The notes beneath the pieces were generated by a model, which saw only the letters and a list, made by a program, of their open reading frames with translations, was not told the DNA's origin and made no database searches. Positions 24,519 to 31,691 of a DNA stretch of 40,566 bases are shown in pieces. Both the position numbers and the translations under genes were made by a program. The first letter of the stretch is position 1; each line of letters opens with the position of its first letter. Source of the DNA: an uncultured Oscillospiraceae bacterium (lineage in GTDB: Bacteria > Bacillota > Clostridia > Oscillospirales > Oscillospiraceae); NCBI GenBank assembly GCA_910579485.1, contig CAJTVO010000013.1, forward strand, positions 1 through 40,566, in the 5' to 3' direction.

Positions 24519-25760
24519 TCACATATCCTCCCGCACGAAGGGCATGGACATGCACCTGGGGCCGCCCCGGCCCCGGCTGAGTTCGCTGCACGGGATGGTG
24601 TGGACGGCGATCCCGTTGTCCTCCAGTATCCGGTTGGTGACATAGTTCCGCTCGTACACCACTACCTCGCCCGGCGCGATGGCCAGGGTGTTGCTGCCGT
24701 CGCTCCACTGCTCCCGGGCGGCGTCGATGGGACTGTCGGACCCGCACTTGATGAGCGTCACCTGCTCCAGCTCCAGGTGCTTTTTCAGAATGTCTTCCAA
24801 TCGCCCCTGCTCCTCCCGGATGTGGACCTTTCCGTCCACCAGCTCCATCACATACACCGTGATCTCGCTGAGGATGTTGGGGTGTACGGTAAACTTGTCC
24901 CGGTCCACCATGGTAAACACGGTGTCCAGGTGCATAAAGCTCCGGCTCTTGGGGATGTTGAAGGCCAATATCTTCTTGAATGTCTTGCTGATCGACAGCA
25001 CCGTGTGGGCGAACTTGTCGATGCTGTCCTCCTCCGTCCGCTGGGAGATGCCCACCGCCAGGACCTCGGGAGACAGGATCAGGATATCTCCTCCCTCCAG
25101 AGAGCTGGTCTCCCCCCGGTCGTACCACTTGGGAGCGTCCTTGTAGACTGGGTGATACTGGAAGATAAACTTCCCGAAGAGGGTCTCCCGGTTCCGCGTC
25201 ACCGTGTGCATCCGGTGGAGGGAGACCCCGGTGCCGATGGTGGCAAAGGGGTCCCTGGTAAAGTACAGGTTGGGCATGGGGTCGATAAGAAACGGGTACT
25301 CATCGGACCGGAAGCTGAGATAATCCGCCAGCTTCCCCGTCTCGAAGCCCCGGATATCGCTTTTCCGCACCCCGGCCATCATGGTATCCACCAGCGCGCC
25401 GTCGTCCATCTCCGCGAAATAGTCCTGAAGGATCTCCCGGATGCGGTGGTTCTCCAGCCCCGCCTCGTCCAGGAACTGCTCCGTCAGCTCCCGCCGGACG
25501 TCCGGCTCGGCCAGGGTCTCCTCCACCAGATCCCGAAGATATACCACCTCCGCCCCGTTGTCCCGCAGGCACTGGGCAAAGGCGTCGTGCTCCGCCTGAG
25601 CCACCTTCAGGTAGGGGATGTCGTCAAACAGCAGCCGCTCCAGATATTCCGGCATCAGATTTTCCAGCTCCTTCCCCGGGCGGTGGAGCATGACCTTTTT
25701 CAGCCGCCCGATCTCGCTGGTATTGTGCAGGCCGGTTTTCAGCCTCGTTTCCGTTGGCAT
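24519..25760 (-). CDS. arcA: Arginine deiminase
   Basis: This 413-residue enzyme hydrolyses arginine to citrulline and ammonia, the first step of the arginine deiminase pathway. The catalytic Cys is C403 in GPRCMSMP. The guanidino-binding and catalytic segments 'FTRDPFATIG', 'SLEGGDILIL' and 'FMHLDTVFTMVD' are intact, and length is typical. ATG 25760 has AGGAG 9 nt upstream. arcB follows on the same strand after two hairpins. I saw no convincing ArgR box or promoter hexamers in the 161-bp divergent space shared with bioY. Confidence 0.96.
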   Translation of the reverse strand: MPTETRLKTGLHNTSEIGRLKKVMLHRPGKELENLMPEYLERLLFDDIPYLKVAQAEHDAFAQCLRDNGAEVVYLRDLVEETLAEPDVRRELTEQFLDEAGLENHRIREILQDYFAEMDDGALVDTMMAGVRKSDIRGFETGKLADYLSFRSDEYPFLIDPMPNLYFTRDPFATIGTGVSLHRMHTVTRNRETLFGKFIFQYHPVYKDAPKWYDRGETSSLEGGDILILSPEVLAVGISQRTEEDSIDKFAHTVLSISKTFKKILAFNIPKSRSFMHLDTVFTMVDRDKFTVHPNILSEITVYVMELVDGKVHIREEQGRLEDILKKHLELEQVTLIKCGSDSPIDAAREQWSDGSNTLAIAPGEVVVYERNYVTNRILEDNGIAVHTIPCSELSRGRGGPRCMSMPFVREDM

Positions 25761-25836
25761 TGCGCATCACTCCTTTTCTGCCGTTAGGATTGCCAGTTTT
25801 GACAAGGCCATACATCCTTTTTTCTGCCGCGCCCAA

Positions 25837-25890
25837 TTGTAAACCAGTTAAAAACTTTCAGTTGACAACCGGCGCGAAATATGGTACAGT
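25837..25890 (+). promoter_or_regulatory. BirA-type operator overlapping the bioY promoter
   Basis: TTGTAAACC (25837-25845), a 14-bp spacer and AGTTGACAA (25860-25868) form a dyad very like the classical biotin operator TTGTAAACC-N14-GGTTTACAA bound by BirA. The right half contains the -35 TTGACA (25862-25867); a 17-bp spacer and TACAGT (25885-25890) complete the promoter. Biotin-loaded BirA on this site would block polymerase. Confidence 0.85.
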
Positions 25891-25921
25891 CTGGAATATC
25901 AACAGGAAAGGACTCATTCTT

Positions 25922-26470
25922 ATGGAAATGACCGCGGCAAAGATCCGTACCCGGGATATCGCTTACATCGCGATCTTCACCGCCCTGACGGCGGTGTGCT
26001 CCTGGATCTCCATCCCTACCGCCATCCCCTTCACCCTGCAGACCATGGCCGTCTTTCTGGCGGTGGGCCTGCTGGGCGGCAAGCGGGGGACCCTGGCGGT
26101 GACCGCCTACGTGCTCCTGGGCGCGGTGGGCGCGCCGGTGTTCGCCAATTTCTCCGGCGGGATCGGCATCCTGCTGGGCCAGACCGGCGGATACATCCTG
26201 GGCTTCATCGGCTCCGCCCTGGTCATGTGGGCCATGGAGCGGTTCCTGGGCGGCAAGCTGTGGGGCCTGGGGCTGAACATGCTCCTGGGACTGCTGGTGT
26301 GCTACGCCTTCGGCACCGCCTGGTTCATGGTGGTGTACCCCATGGGCGGCGAGGGCGTCGGGCTGTGGACCGCGCTGACCTGGTGCGTGTTCCCCTATGT
26401 GCCCTTCGACCTGATCAAGATCGCCCTTGCGCTGACGCTCACCAGCCAGCTGCGCCGCCATGTCAAGTGA
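25922..26470 (+). CDS. bioY: BioY biotin transporter, ECF S component
   Basis: This 182-residue polytopic membrane protein is the substrate-binding S component of a biotin energy-coupling-factor transporter. Typical BioY segments include 'AIFTALTAVCSWISIPTAIPFTLQTMAVFLAVGLLGGKRG', 'YVLLGAVGAPVFANFSGGIGILLGQTGGYILGF' and a final 'PYVPFDLIKIALA'. It has about six TM helices. AGGAAAGGA precedes ATG 25922. No EcfA/T genes are adjacent, so it probably uses a shared ECF module. The BirA-like operator upstream independently supports a role in biotin uptake. Confidence 0.93.
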   Translation: MEMTAAKIRTRDIAYIAIFTALTAVCSWISIPTAIPFTLQTMAVFLAVGLLGGKRGTLAVTAYVLLGAVGAPVFANFSGGIGILLGQTGGYILGFIGSALVMWAMERFLGGKLWGLGLNMLLGLLVCYAFGTAWFMVVYPMGGEGVGLWTALTWCVFPYVPFDLIKIALALTLTSQLRRHVK

Positions 26471-26870
26471 CCCCATCTTCCTCCGCCCCCACCACGGCAT
26501 GTGCATGGCCTACTTCGTGGGGCACGGCTACAGCGACGGCTTTTCCGCCCATATGGCATCGCTGCTGGAGCGGCTGGCTCCGGACACACCCATCCGCCTG
26601 ACCTCCTCCACCGACGCCGTCTGCGGCCCCTGTCCCAATAATCACGGGGGCCTCTGCAGCAAGCCGGAGCAGGTGGCGGTCTACGACCGGTCTGTCCTGA
26701 CGCTGTGCGGCCTGGGGGACGGTTACATCCTCTCTTTCGGCTGCTTCACCCGCCTGGTCCAGGAGCGCATCCTGTCTCCCGGCCTGCGCCCCTCCATCTG
26801 CGGCGGCTGCCAGTGGAACGATATCTGCTCCACCCAGCCCAGCCGGTGGACGCAAGAACCCAACCGCTAA
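26460..26870 (+). CDS. DUF1284 family protein
   Basis: This 136-residue protein starts with the family signature 'LRPHHGMCMAYFVGHGYSDGF' (about residues 8-28). It is rich in Cys: 'CGPCPNNHGGLC' (about 55-66), one Cys near the middle and 'CGGCQWNDIC' (about 112-121). The spacing suggests an iron-sulfur cluster or zinc site. No function has been established. The start overlaps the end of bioY by 11 nt and has no clear Shine-Dalgarno of its own, so it depends on translation of bioY. A role in biotin use is only suggested by that coupling. Confidence 0.85.
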   Translation: MSSDPIFLRPHHGMCMAYFVGHGYSDGFSAHMASLLERLAPDTPIRLTSSTDAVCGPCPNNHGGLCSKPEQVAVYDRSVLTLCGLGDGYILSFGCFTRLVQERILSPGLRPSICGGCQWNDICSTQPSRWTQEPNR

Positions 26871-26884
26871 AGCAAAACAAGCCA

Positions 26885-26918
26885 AAACGGGGCCCCTGCC
26901 GCCGCAGGAGCCCCGTTT
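26885..26918. terminator. Terminator between the bioY operon and rsmA
   Basis: AAACGGGGC (26885-26893) pairs with GCCCCGTTT (26910-26918), with an inner CCTGC/GCAGG-like extension. A/T-rich flanks on both sides make it usable from both convergent genes. Confidence 0.8.
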
Positions 26919-26923
26919 CATGT

Positions 26924-27796
26924 TTACGCACGTCCCAGCGCTTCCCAGAGACCGTCCGCCAGGGCGGCGAACTGCCCCAGATCCAGCGCCTCCCCCCGGA
27001 TGGAAGGAGCCAGCCCACAGCGCGCTATCACGGCGGCAACGCCCTCCTTCCCCAGCCGGGAACCGAAGGCGGTGCATAACGAGTTGCACAGCGTCTTGCG
27101 CCGCAGGGCGAAGGACGCCCCCACCACCCGGAAGAAGAAATCTACCCCGCACCGGTGATCCACCGCCGGACGCTCCCTCCGCTGGCAGCGGATCACAGAG
27201 GACGTCACCTTCGGCGCGGGCAGAAAACACTCCGGCGGCACATCGAAGAGCAGTTCGGGACGGGTGTAGTACTGCATAAACGCCGACAGCGCCCCATAGG
27301 CCCCGGTCCCCGGCTTTGCCGCCAGACGCTGGGCGACCTCCCGCTGGACCATCACCGTCAGCGCCTCGAACCGTCCGGACTCCACCAGCGCGTGCAGGAT
27401 CGGCGTTGCCGCGTTGTAGGGCAGATTGGCGCATACCAGGGGCATCAGCCCCTGAAAGTGCTCCTCCACCAGCTGCCCGACGTCCAGCTTGAGAACGTCG
27501 CCGGACACCAGCACAAAATTGTCCTCCCCCGCCATGGTCTCGGCCAGCACCGGCGGCAGGCTGGGGTCCAGCTCCACGGATACGACCTTCCCCGCCCGAT
27601 GGCACAGCTCCCGGGTCAGGCATCCGATTCCAGGCCCGATCTCCAGCACGCCGCAGGACCTGTCCCCGCCGCCTGCGGCGGCGATATCCTGCGGCACCCA
27701 GCCGGCGATCAGGAAATTCTGTCCCATAGACTTGGAGAATCGAAAACCGTGACGGTCCAGCAGGCTCCTGACCTCCCGGATGTCGCAAAGATCCAT
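26924..27796 (-). CDS. rsmA: 16S rRNA dimethyladenosine transferase
   Basis: This 290-residue RsmA/KsgA dimethylates two adjacent adenosines near the 3' end of 16S rRNA, using SAM, late in 30S assembly. Motifs: GQNFL (25-29), SAM-binding EIGPGIG (52-58), the acidic VELD segment (74-77) and the catalytic NLPYN (124-128). The C-terminal helical domain is complete. ATG 27796 has AGGAGG 7 nt upstream; a longer frame would run through a hairpin and is unlikely. It is usually a stable single-copy housekeeping gene. Confidence 0.96.
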   Translation of the reverse strand: MDLCDIREVRSLLDRHGFRFSKSMGQNFLIAGWVPQDIAAAGGGDRSCGVLEIGPGIGCLTRELCHRAGKVVSVELDPSLPPVLAETMAGEDNFVLVSGDVLKLDVGQLVEEHFQGLMPLVCANLPYNAATPILHALVESGRFEALTVMVQREVAQRLAAKPGTGAYGALSAFMQYYTRPELLFDVPPECFLPAPKVTSSVIRCQRRERPAVDHRCGVDFFFRVVGASFALRRKTLCNSLCTAFGSRLGKEGVAAVIARCGLAPSIRGEALDLGQFAALADGLWEALGRA

Positions 27797-27810
27797 GATC
27801 CATCCTCCTA

Positions 27811-27837
27811 AAAAATATACCGCCCGACAGGCGGTAT
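27811..27837 (-). terminator. Hairpin with T-run just upstream of rsmA
   Basis: On the minus strand ATACCGCC/GGCGGTAT (27837-27830 with 27824-27817, loop TGTCG) is followed by ATTTTT and then at once by the rsmA ribosome binding site. It has the form of an intrinsic terminator or attenuator in the rsmA leader. Confidence 0.55.
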
Positions 27838-27881
27838 CAGAAAAAGCGGAAGCGTCTAACCGCTGCTGACATTCAAAAAAG

Positions 27882-27906
27882 AAAAGACCGCCCAAGGCGG
27901 TCTTTT
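27882..27906 (-). terminator. Terminator of tRNA-Gly
   Basis: An 11-bp stem (27882-27892 with 27896-27906) is followed on the minus strand by TTTT-C-TTTTTT. It begins 5 nt after the tRNA 3' end. Confidence 0.85.
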
Positions 27907-27910
27907 TTGG

Positions 27911-27983
27911 AGCGGGCGACGGGGCTCGAACCCGCTACCTCCACCTTGGCAAGGTGGCGCTCTACCAGATGAGCTACGCCCGC
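27911..27983 (-). tRNA. tRNA-Gly(GCC)
   Basis: This 73-nt cloverleaf reads on the minus strand. The acceptor stem is GCGGGCG/CGCCCGC with discriminator T. The D arm contains GTAGCTCATCTGGTAGAGC. The anticodon arm is CCACC-TTGCCAA-GGTGG with anticodon GCC. The T arm contains GGGTTCGAGCCC-type pairing. CCA is not encoded. It decodes glycine GGC/GGT and has its own promoter and terminator. Confidence 0.97.
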
Positions 27984-27995
27984 AGAACATGATGA

Positions 27996-28024
27996 ATTAT
28001 AGCAGACCCTCCCCCATCTGTCAA
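27996..28024 (-). promoter_or_regulatory. Consensus promoter of tRNA-Gly
   Basis: On the minus strand TTGACA (28024-28019), a 17-bp spacer and TATAAT (28001-27996) lie 12 nt before the tRNA. Both hexamers match consensus perfectly. Confidence 0.9.
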
Positions 28025-28062
28025 GAGGGTTTTTCATTTTTTGCCCAAAATTTTTTCCGATC

Positions 28063-28099
28063 AAAAAAGGACCCGGCGAACCTGCCGTCCGCCGGGTCC
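28063..28099 (-). terminator. Terminator of the copper operon
   Basis: A 10-bp GC stem (28069-28078 with 28090-28099), 11-nt loop, is followed on the minus strand by T6. It is 9 nt after the copA stop. Confidence 0.85.
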
Positions 28100-28108
28100 C
28101 CTTCCGCC

Positions 28109-30685
28109 TTACTGAATGCCGGTCACAGTGTAGCCCGCGTCGGTGACGGCCTTGGTGATGGCCTCGTCGCTCACATCGCCGGTGACGGCGGCGGTCCCCG
28201 CCGCCAGGTCCACCGCGGCGGTCACGCCGGGCAGGTCGTTGAGGGCCTTCTCCACCCTCCCGGAGCAGTGGGCGCACATCATGCCCTCGATCTTTACGGT
28301 TTTCGTCATTTCAGTTGTTCCTCCTTCATGTTCTTCGGGTTCATCTATTGGCGCGCGTGCAGCGGGACAGCCCGCCGTGCAGGCGGTCCCGGCCTCGCTG
28401 GACGTTGGGGCGGCGCGGTACCTGCTCTTAAAGAACCTCAGCCGCAGGGCGTTGCTGACCACCGTCACGCTGCTCAGGCTCATGGCCGCGGCGGCGAACA
28501 TGGGGTTCAGCTGCCACTCCAGCAGGGGGAAGAAGACGCCCGCCGCCAGAGGAATGCCCAGAATGTTGTAGAAAAATGCCCAGAACAGGTTCTCCCGGAT
28601 GTTCCGGATGGTGGCCCGGCTCAGCTCCACGGCGGCGGCGGCGTCCATCAGGTCGCTCTTCATCAGCACGATGTCCGCGCTCTCGATGGCCACGTCGGTG
28701 CCCGCCCCGATGGCCAGCCCTACGTCCGCCCGGGCCAGGGCGGGGGCGTCGTTGATGCCGTCGCCCACCATGGCCACCTTTTTCCCCTGGCTCTGGAGCT
28801 CCGCGATCTTCCGCTCCTTGTCCTGGGGAAGCACCTCGGCCATGACCTGAGTGACCCCCAGCTCCTTCCCGATGGCCTCCGCCGTGCGCCGGTTGTCGCC
28901 GGTGAGCATGACCACGTCGATGCCCAGGCTCCGGAAGGCCGCCACCGCGTCCCTGCTGGTGGCCTTGGGGATGTCCGCCACGGCGATGATCCCCAGCAGT
29001 CCGTTCTCTCTGGCGAAGTACAGGGGCGTCTTGCCCTCGCTGGCCAGGGCCTCCTCCCTGGGGAGCCATTCCGAGAGGTCCACCCCGGCCTCCTCCATCA
29101 TGGCCCGGTTCCCCGCCAGACAGCTCCGCCCGGCCAGGGACGCCCTCACCCCCCGGCCATGGACGGCCTCGAAGCCCTCCGCCGCCTGACGGGGCAGCTC
29201 CCGGGCCGCCGCCTCCTCCACGATGGCCGCCCCCAGAGGATGCTCCGAGGGGGCCTCCAGACAGGCCGCCAGACCCAGCAGGGCGTTCTCCGTCAGCCCC
29301 TGGACGGGCAGGATGTCCGTCACCCGGGGTTTCCCCTGGGTGAGGGTGCCGGTCTTATCCAGCACGACGGTGTGTATGCCGTGAAGGGTCTCCAGGGCCT
29401 CGGCGGACTTCACCAGGATGCCGTTTTCCGCGCCCTTGCCGGTGCCCACCATGATGGCGACCGGCGTCGCCAGACCCAGGGCGCAGGGGCAGGAGATCAC
29501 CAGCACCGCCACCCCGGCGGTCAGGGCGCGGGTCACGCTCCCCGCGGCGATCAGCCACACCACGGCGGCCGCGGCGGCGATGACCATCACCACCGGCACG
29601 AACACCCCCGCCACCCGGTCCGCCAGCTTGGCGATGGGGGCCTTGGAACCGGAGGCCTCCTCCACCAGCCGGATCATCTGGGCCAGGGTGGTGTCCTCCC
29701 CCACCCGCAGGGCCTGGAAGGTGAAGGACCCGGACCGGTTGATGGACGCGGCGGCCACCTTGTCGCCCACGCCCTTGTCCACGGGGAGGCTCTCCCCGGT
29801 CAGCGCGCTCTCATCCACGGCGGAGGCCCCCTCGACGATGATCCCGTCCACGGGCACGGACTGTCCCGGCCGGACTACGATCCGGTCCCCCACCTGGACC
29901 TCCTCCACGGGGATTTCCACCTCCGCCCCATCCTGGAGGACGCTGGCGGTCTTGGGCGCCAGGTCCATGAGCCGGGTGATGGCCTCGCCGGTCTTGCCCT
30001 TGGAGCGGGTCTCCAGGAATTTGCCCAGGGTGATGAGGGTGAGGATCATCCCCGCGGACTCAAAGTACAGGTCCATGTGGTACTTGCCCACCAGGTCCAT
30101 GTCTCCATGGCCCAGCCCCCAGCCGATCTGGTAGATGGCGAACACCCCGTAGACCACGGCGGCGGCGGACCCCACCGCGATCAGGGAGTCCATATTGGGC
30201 GCGCCGTGAAGGAGGGTCTTAAAGCCAACCTTATAATATTTGTCGTTGAGGTACATAATGGGCAGGGTCAGCAGCAGCTGGGTGAAAGCAAAGGCCAGGG
30301 CGTTTTCCATCCCCACCAGGAATCCCGGCAGGGGCGCGCCCATCATGTGTCCCATGGAGATGTAGAACAGGGGCAGCAGGAAGGCGAAGGACCAGATCAT
30401 CCGGTGCTTCATCTGCTTCAGCTCCCCGGCGGCGGCGTCCTCCGGACGAGGCGGGGCCTCCCGCTTCCCCTTCTTCTGCGGCAGGGAGGCCCCGTAGCCG
30501 GAGCCCTTTACGGCATCGACGATGCCCTCCGCCGTGACGGTATTTTCGTCATAGGTCACCTGCATACTTCCCGACAGCAGGTTCACGCTGACGGCGGAGA
30601 CGCCCTCCACCCTGCTCACCGCCTTCTCCACGTGGGCGGAGCAGGCGGAGCAGGTCATGCCCGTCACCTGAAAGGTCTGTTTCAT
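28109..30685 (-). CDS. copA: Copper-exporting P1B-type ATPase with N- and C-terminal HMA domains
   Basis: This 858-residue Cu(I) export ATPase has an N-terminal heavy-metal domain (C12-S-A-C15), eight TM helices, the CPC metal motif C399-P-C401 in the transport helix, the phosphorylated D443 in DKTGTLT, the TGES actuator loop and the HP and GDGINDAP segments. After the last TM pair a Cys-containing, Glu-rich linker leads to a second HMA domain (C804/C807 in MMCAHC), closely resembling the free chaperone CopZ. ATG 30685 has AGGTGA upstream; a longer frame overlaps the previous gene. It is last in the csoR operon. The CPC motif supports copper (or silver) as substrate. Confidence 0.94.
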   Translation of the reverse strand: MKQTFQVTGMTCSACSAHVEKAVSRVEGVSAVSVNLLSGSMQVTYDENTVTAEGIVDAVKGSGYGASLPQKKGKREAPPRPEDAAAGELKQMKHRMIWSFAFLLPLFYISMGHMMGAPLPGFLVGMENALAFAFTQLLLTLPIMYLNDKYYKVGFKTLLHGAPNMDSLIAVGSAAAVVYGVFAIYQIGWGLGHGDMDLVGKYHMDLYFESAGMILTLITLGKFLETRSKGKTGEAITRLMDLAPKTASVLQDGAEVEIPVEEVQVGDRIVVRPGQSVPVDGIIVEGASAVDESALTGESLPVDKGVGDKVAAASINRSGSFTFQALRVGEDTTLAQMIRLVEEASGSKAPIAKLADRVAGVFVPVVMVIAAAAAVVWLIAAGSVTRALTAGVAVLVISCPCALGLATPVAIMVGTGKGAENGILVKSAEALETLHGIHTVVLDKTGTLTQGKPRVTDILPVQGLTENALLGLAACLEAPSEHPLGAAIVEEAAARELPRQAAEGFEAVHGRGVRASLAGRSCLAGNRAMMEEAGVDLSEWLPREEALASEGKTPLYFARENGLLGIIAVADIPKATSRDAVAAFRSLGIDVVMLTGDNRRTAEAIGKELGVTQVMAEVLPQDKERKIAELQSQGKKVAMVGDGINDAPALARADVGLAIGAGTDVAIESADIVLMKSDLMDAAAAVELSRATIRNIRENLFWAFFYNILGIPLAAGVFFPLLEWQLNPMFAAAAMSLSSVTVVSNALRLRFFKSRYRAAPTSSEAGTACTAGCPAARAPIDEPEEHEGGTTEMTKTVKIEGMMCAHCSGRVEKALNDLPGVTAAVDLAAGTAAVTGDVSDEAITKAVTDAGYTVTGIQ
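28309..28326 (-). promoter_or_regulatory. Internal ribosome binding site and start before the CopZ-like domain of copA
   Basis: Inside copA, AAGGAGG (28326-28320) lies 10 nt before an in-frame ATG (28309). Translation from there would give a free 66-residue protein (28109-28309) that begins MTKTVKIEG and has its CxxC at residues 12-15, like a stand-alone CopZ copper chaperone. Internal initiation is inferred from the sequence only. Confidence 0.5.
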
Positions 30686-30708
30686 ATCATTCACCTGACT
30701 TTCTGTTC

Positions 30709-31146
30709 CTATTCTGACATGGACAGGATCTGCGCGCAAAGGCCGTCAACATCCGTCTGCCCGGAAATCATGTGGAAGCCGTGGGGCTCGGCGTCAAAGC
30801 AGCCGTGCTTCCGCTCCAGAATCGCCGCCACCGGCGGCGGCAACTGGCCGTGCATCCGCGCGGCAAAGCGCTCCTTGATCTCCGATAGCTCCGCCGTCAC
30901 CAGCACCCGGACCGCCCCGTCCGGCAGGAGGGACAGATGCTCTTTTTCCGATATGACGTAAATGAGGCTGTTACCGGCTACCGCCTCCCGCAGCCTTTCG
31001 CGGAAGAGCTTTTGGGCAGACGCCTCGTCCTTCGCCAAGCGCAGATAGTCTTTTCCGGTATAAACTTCCGCGTCCAGCCCCTCCTTGAGGCGGCCGGCAA
31101 GAGTGGATTTCCCCGTGCAGTTCTCTCCAAAAATCGCTATCAACAT
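30709..31146 (-). CDS. Small P-loop NTPase (kinase-like) in the copper operon
   Basis: This 145-residue protein has a Walker A motif at its very N-terminus, GENCTGKST (about residues 7-15), after a single beta strand, as in adenylate-kinase-like nucleoside or shikimate kinases. A hydrophobic strand (VRVLVTAEL) later fits the core fold. Walker B and the substrate site are not obvious. It lies 14 bp after csoR and 23 bp before copA on the same strand, so it is very likely co-transcribed with them. No copper-related role for such a protein is known to me; substrate unknown. Confidence 0.75.
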   Translation of the reverse strand: MLIAIFGENCTGKSTLAGRLKEGLDAEVYTGKDYLRLAKDEASAQKLFRERLREAVAGNSLIYVISEKEHLSLLPDGAVRVLVTAELSEIKERFAARMHGQLPPPVAAILERKHGCFDAEPHGFHMISGQTDVDGLCAQILSMSE

Positions 31147-31160
31147 AATATCTCTCCTTC

Positions 31161-31460
31161 TTATTTCATCAGCTTCTGCAGCACGGCCACCAGCTCGTCG
31201 ACGACCTGCTCATCCCCCCGCCGGATGCCGTCCGCCACGCAGGTGCGGAGGTGCTCGCCCAGCAGCTCCTTGCTGAAGCTGTTGAGGGCGGCGTTGACGG
31301 CGGAAACCTGGATCAGGATGTCCGTACAATAGACGTCCTTCTCCAGCATTTCCCGCAGGCCTCTGACCTGTCCTTCGATGCGGCTGAGGCGGTTGCAGAG
31401 CTTTTTTAATTCCGCCTCGCTGCGGGGGCGTTTTTTGTCACAGTGGCAGCAGTCGCTCAT
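31161..31460 (-). CDS. csoR: CsoR copper-sensing repressor
   Basis: This 99-residue all-helical repressor is of the CsoR/RcnR family. It releases DNA when Cu(I) binds. The canonical ligands are C45 (VYCTDIL), H70 and C74 (EHLRTC), separating it from RcnR and FrmR types. A distinctive Cys-rich start (CCHC, residues 4-7) could add a metal site. GGGGGAGG precedes ATG 31460. It is first in the operon, behind a consensus promoter overlapped by a CsoR-type palindrome, so it autoregulates and controls copA. Confidence 0.94.
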   Translation of the reverse strand: MSDCCHCDKKRPRSEAELKKLCNRLSRIEGQVRGLREMLEKDVYCTDILIQVSAVNAALNSFSKELLGEHLRTCVADGIRRGDEQVVDELVAVLQKLMK

Positions 31461-31464
31461 AGAT

Positions 31465-31522
31465 ATACCTCCCCCGGGTATTTTGTTGGCGTTATTATAT
31501 ACCCCCTGAGGGTATTTGTCAA
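31465..31522 (-). promoter_or_regulatory. csoR promoter with two CsoR-type palindromes
   Basis: On the minus strand TTGACA (31522-31517), a 17-bp spacer and TATAAT (31499-31494) form a perfect promoter. Between the hexamers lies ATACCCCCTGAGGGTAT (31499-31515), a typical CsoR operator with G/C tracts. A second 17-bp palindrome of the same form, ATACC-N7-GGTAT (31465-31481), overlaps the csoR ribosome binding site. Confidence 0.85.
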
Positions 31523-31627
31523 GACCTTTTTTCCGCTCACCTTTTTACAGAATGAAAGATAAACGGAAACAGAGCCCAAATCTGTGGTAAAATATCCGCA
31601 AGCGGATATTCTTTTAATCAAACCGAT

Positions 31628-31661
31628 ATACCACAACGGCGCTATGCGCCTGTGGTATAAT
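31628..31661 (+). promoter_or_regulatory. Extended -10 promoter inside an inverted repeat, upstream of the HTH-kinase gene
   Basis: ATACCACA (31628-31635) and TGTGGTAT (31651-31658) form an inverted repeat with a nested GGCGC/GCGCC. TATAAT (31656-31661) with the TG extension overlaps its right arm. No good -35 is seen. This looks like an autoregulatory operator. Confidence 0.55.
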
Positions 31662-31691
31662 GCCCTTGGGATACAGACGGGAGTTGACATC

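Noticed and set aside
28340..28400. Programmed frameshift in copA as in E. coli
   Set aside because: The two parts are already in one frame and I saw no slippery run with a following stem. Internal initiation explains a free chaperone better.
27989..30961. Frame of nearly 1,000 codons on the plus strand opposite copA
   Set aside because: It is the antisense of an intact, well-conserved copA, with composition typical of a shadow frame, and it runs through the tRNA promoter.
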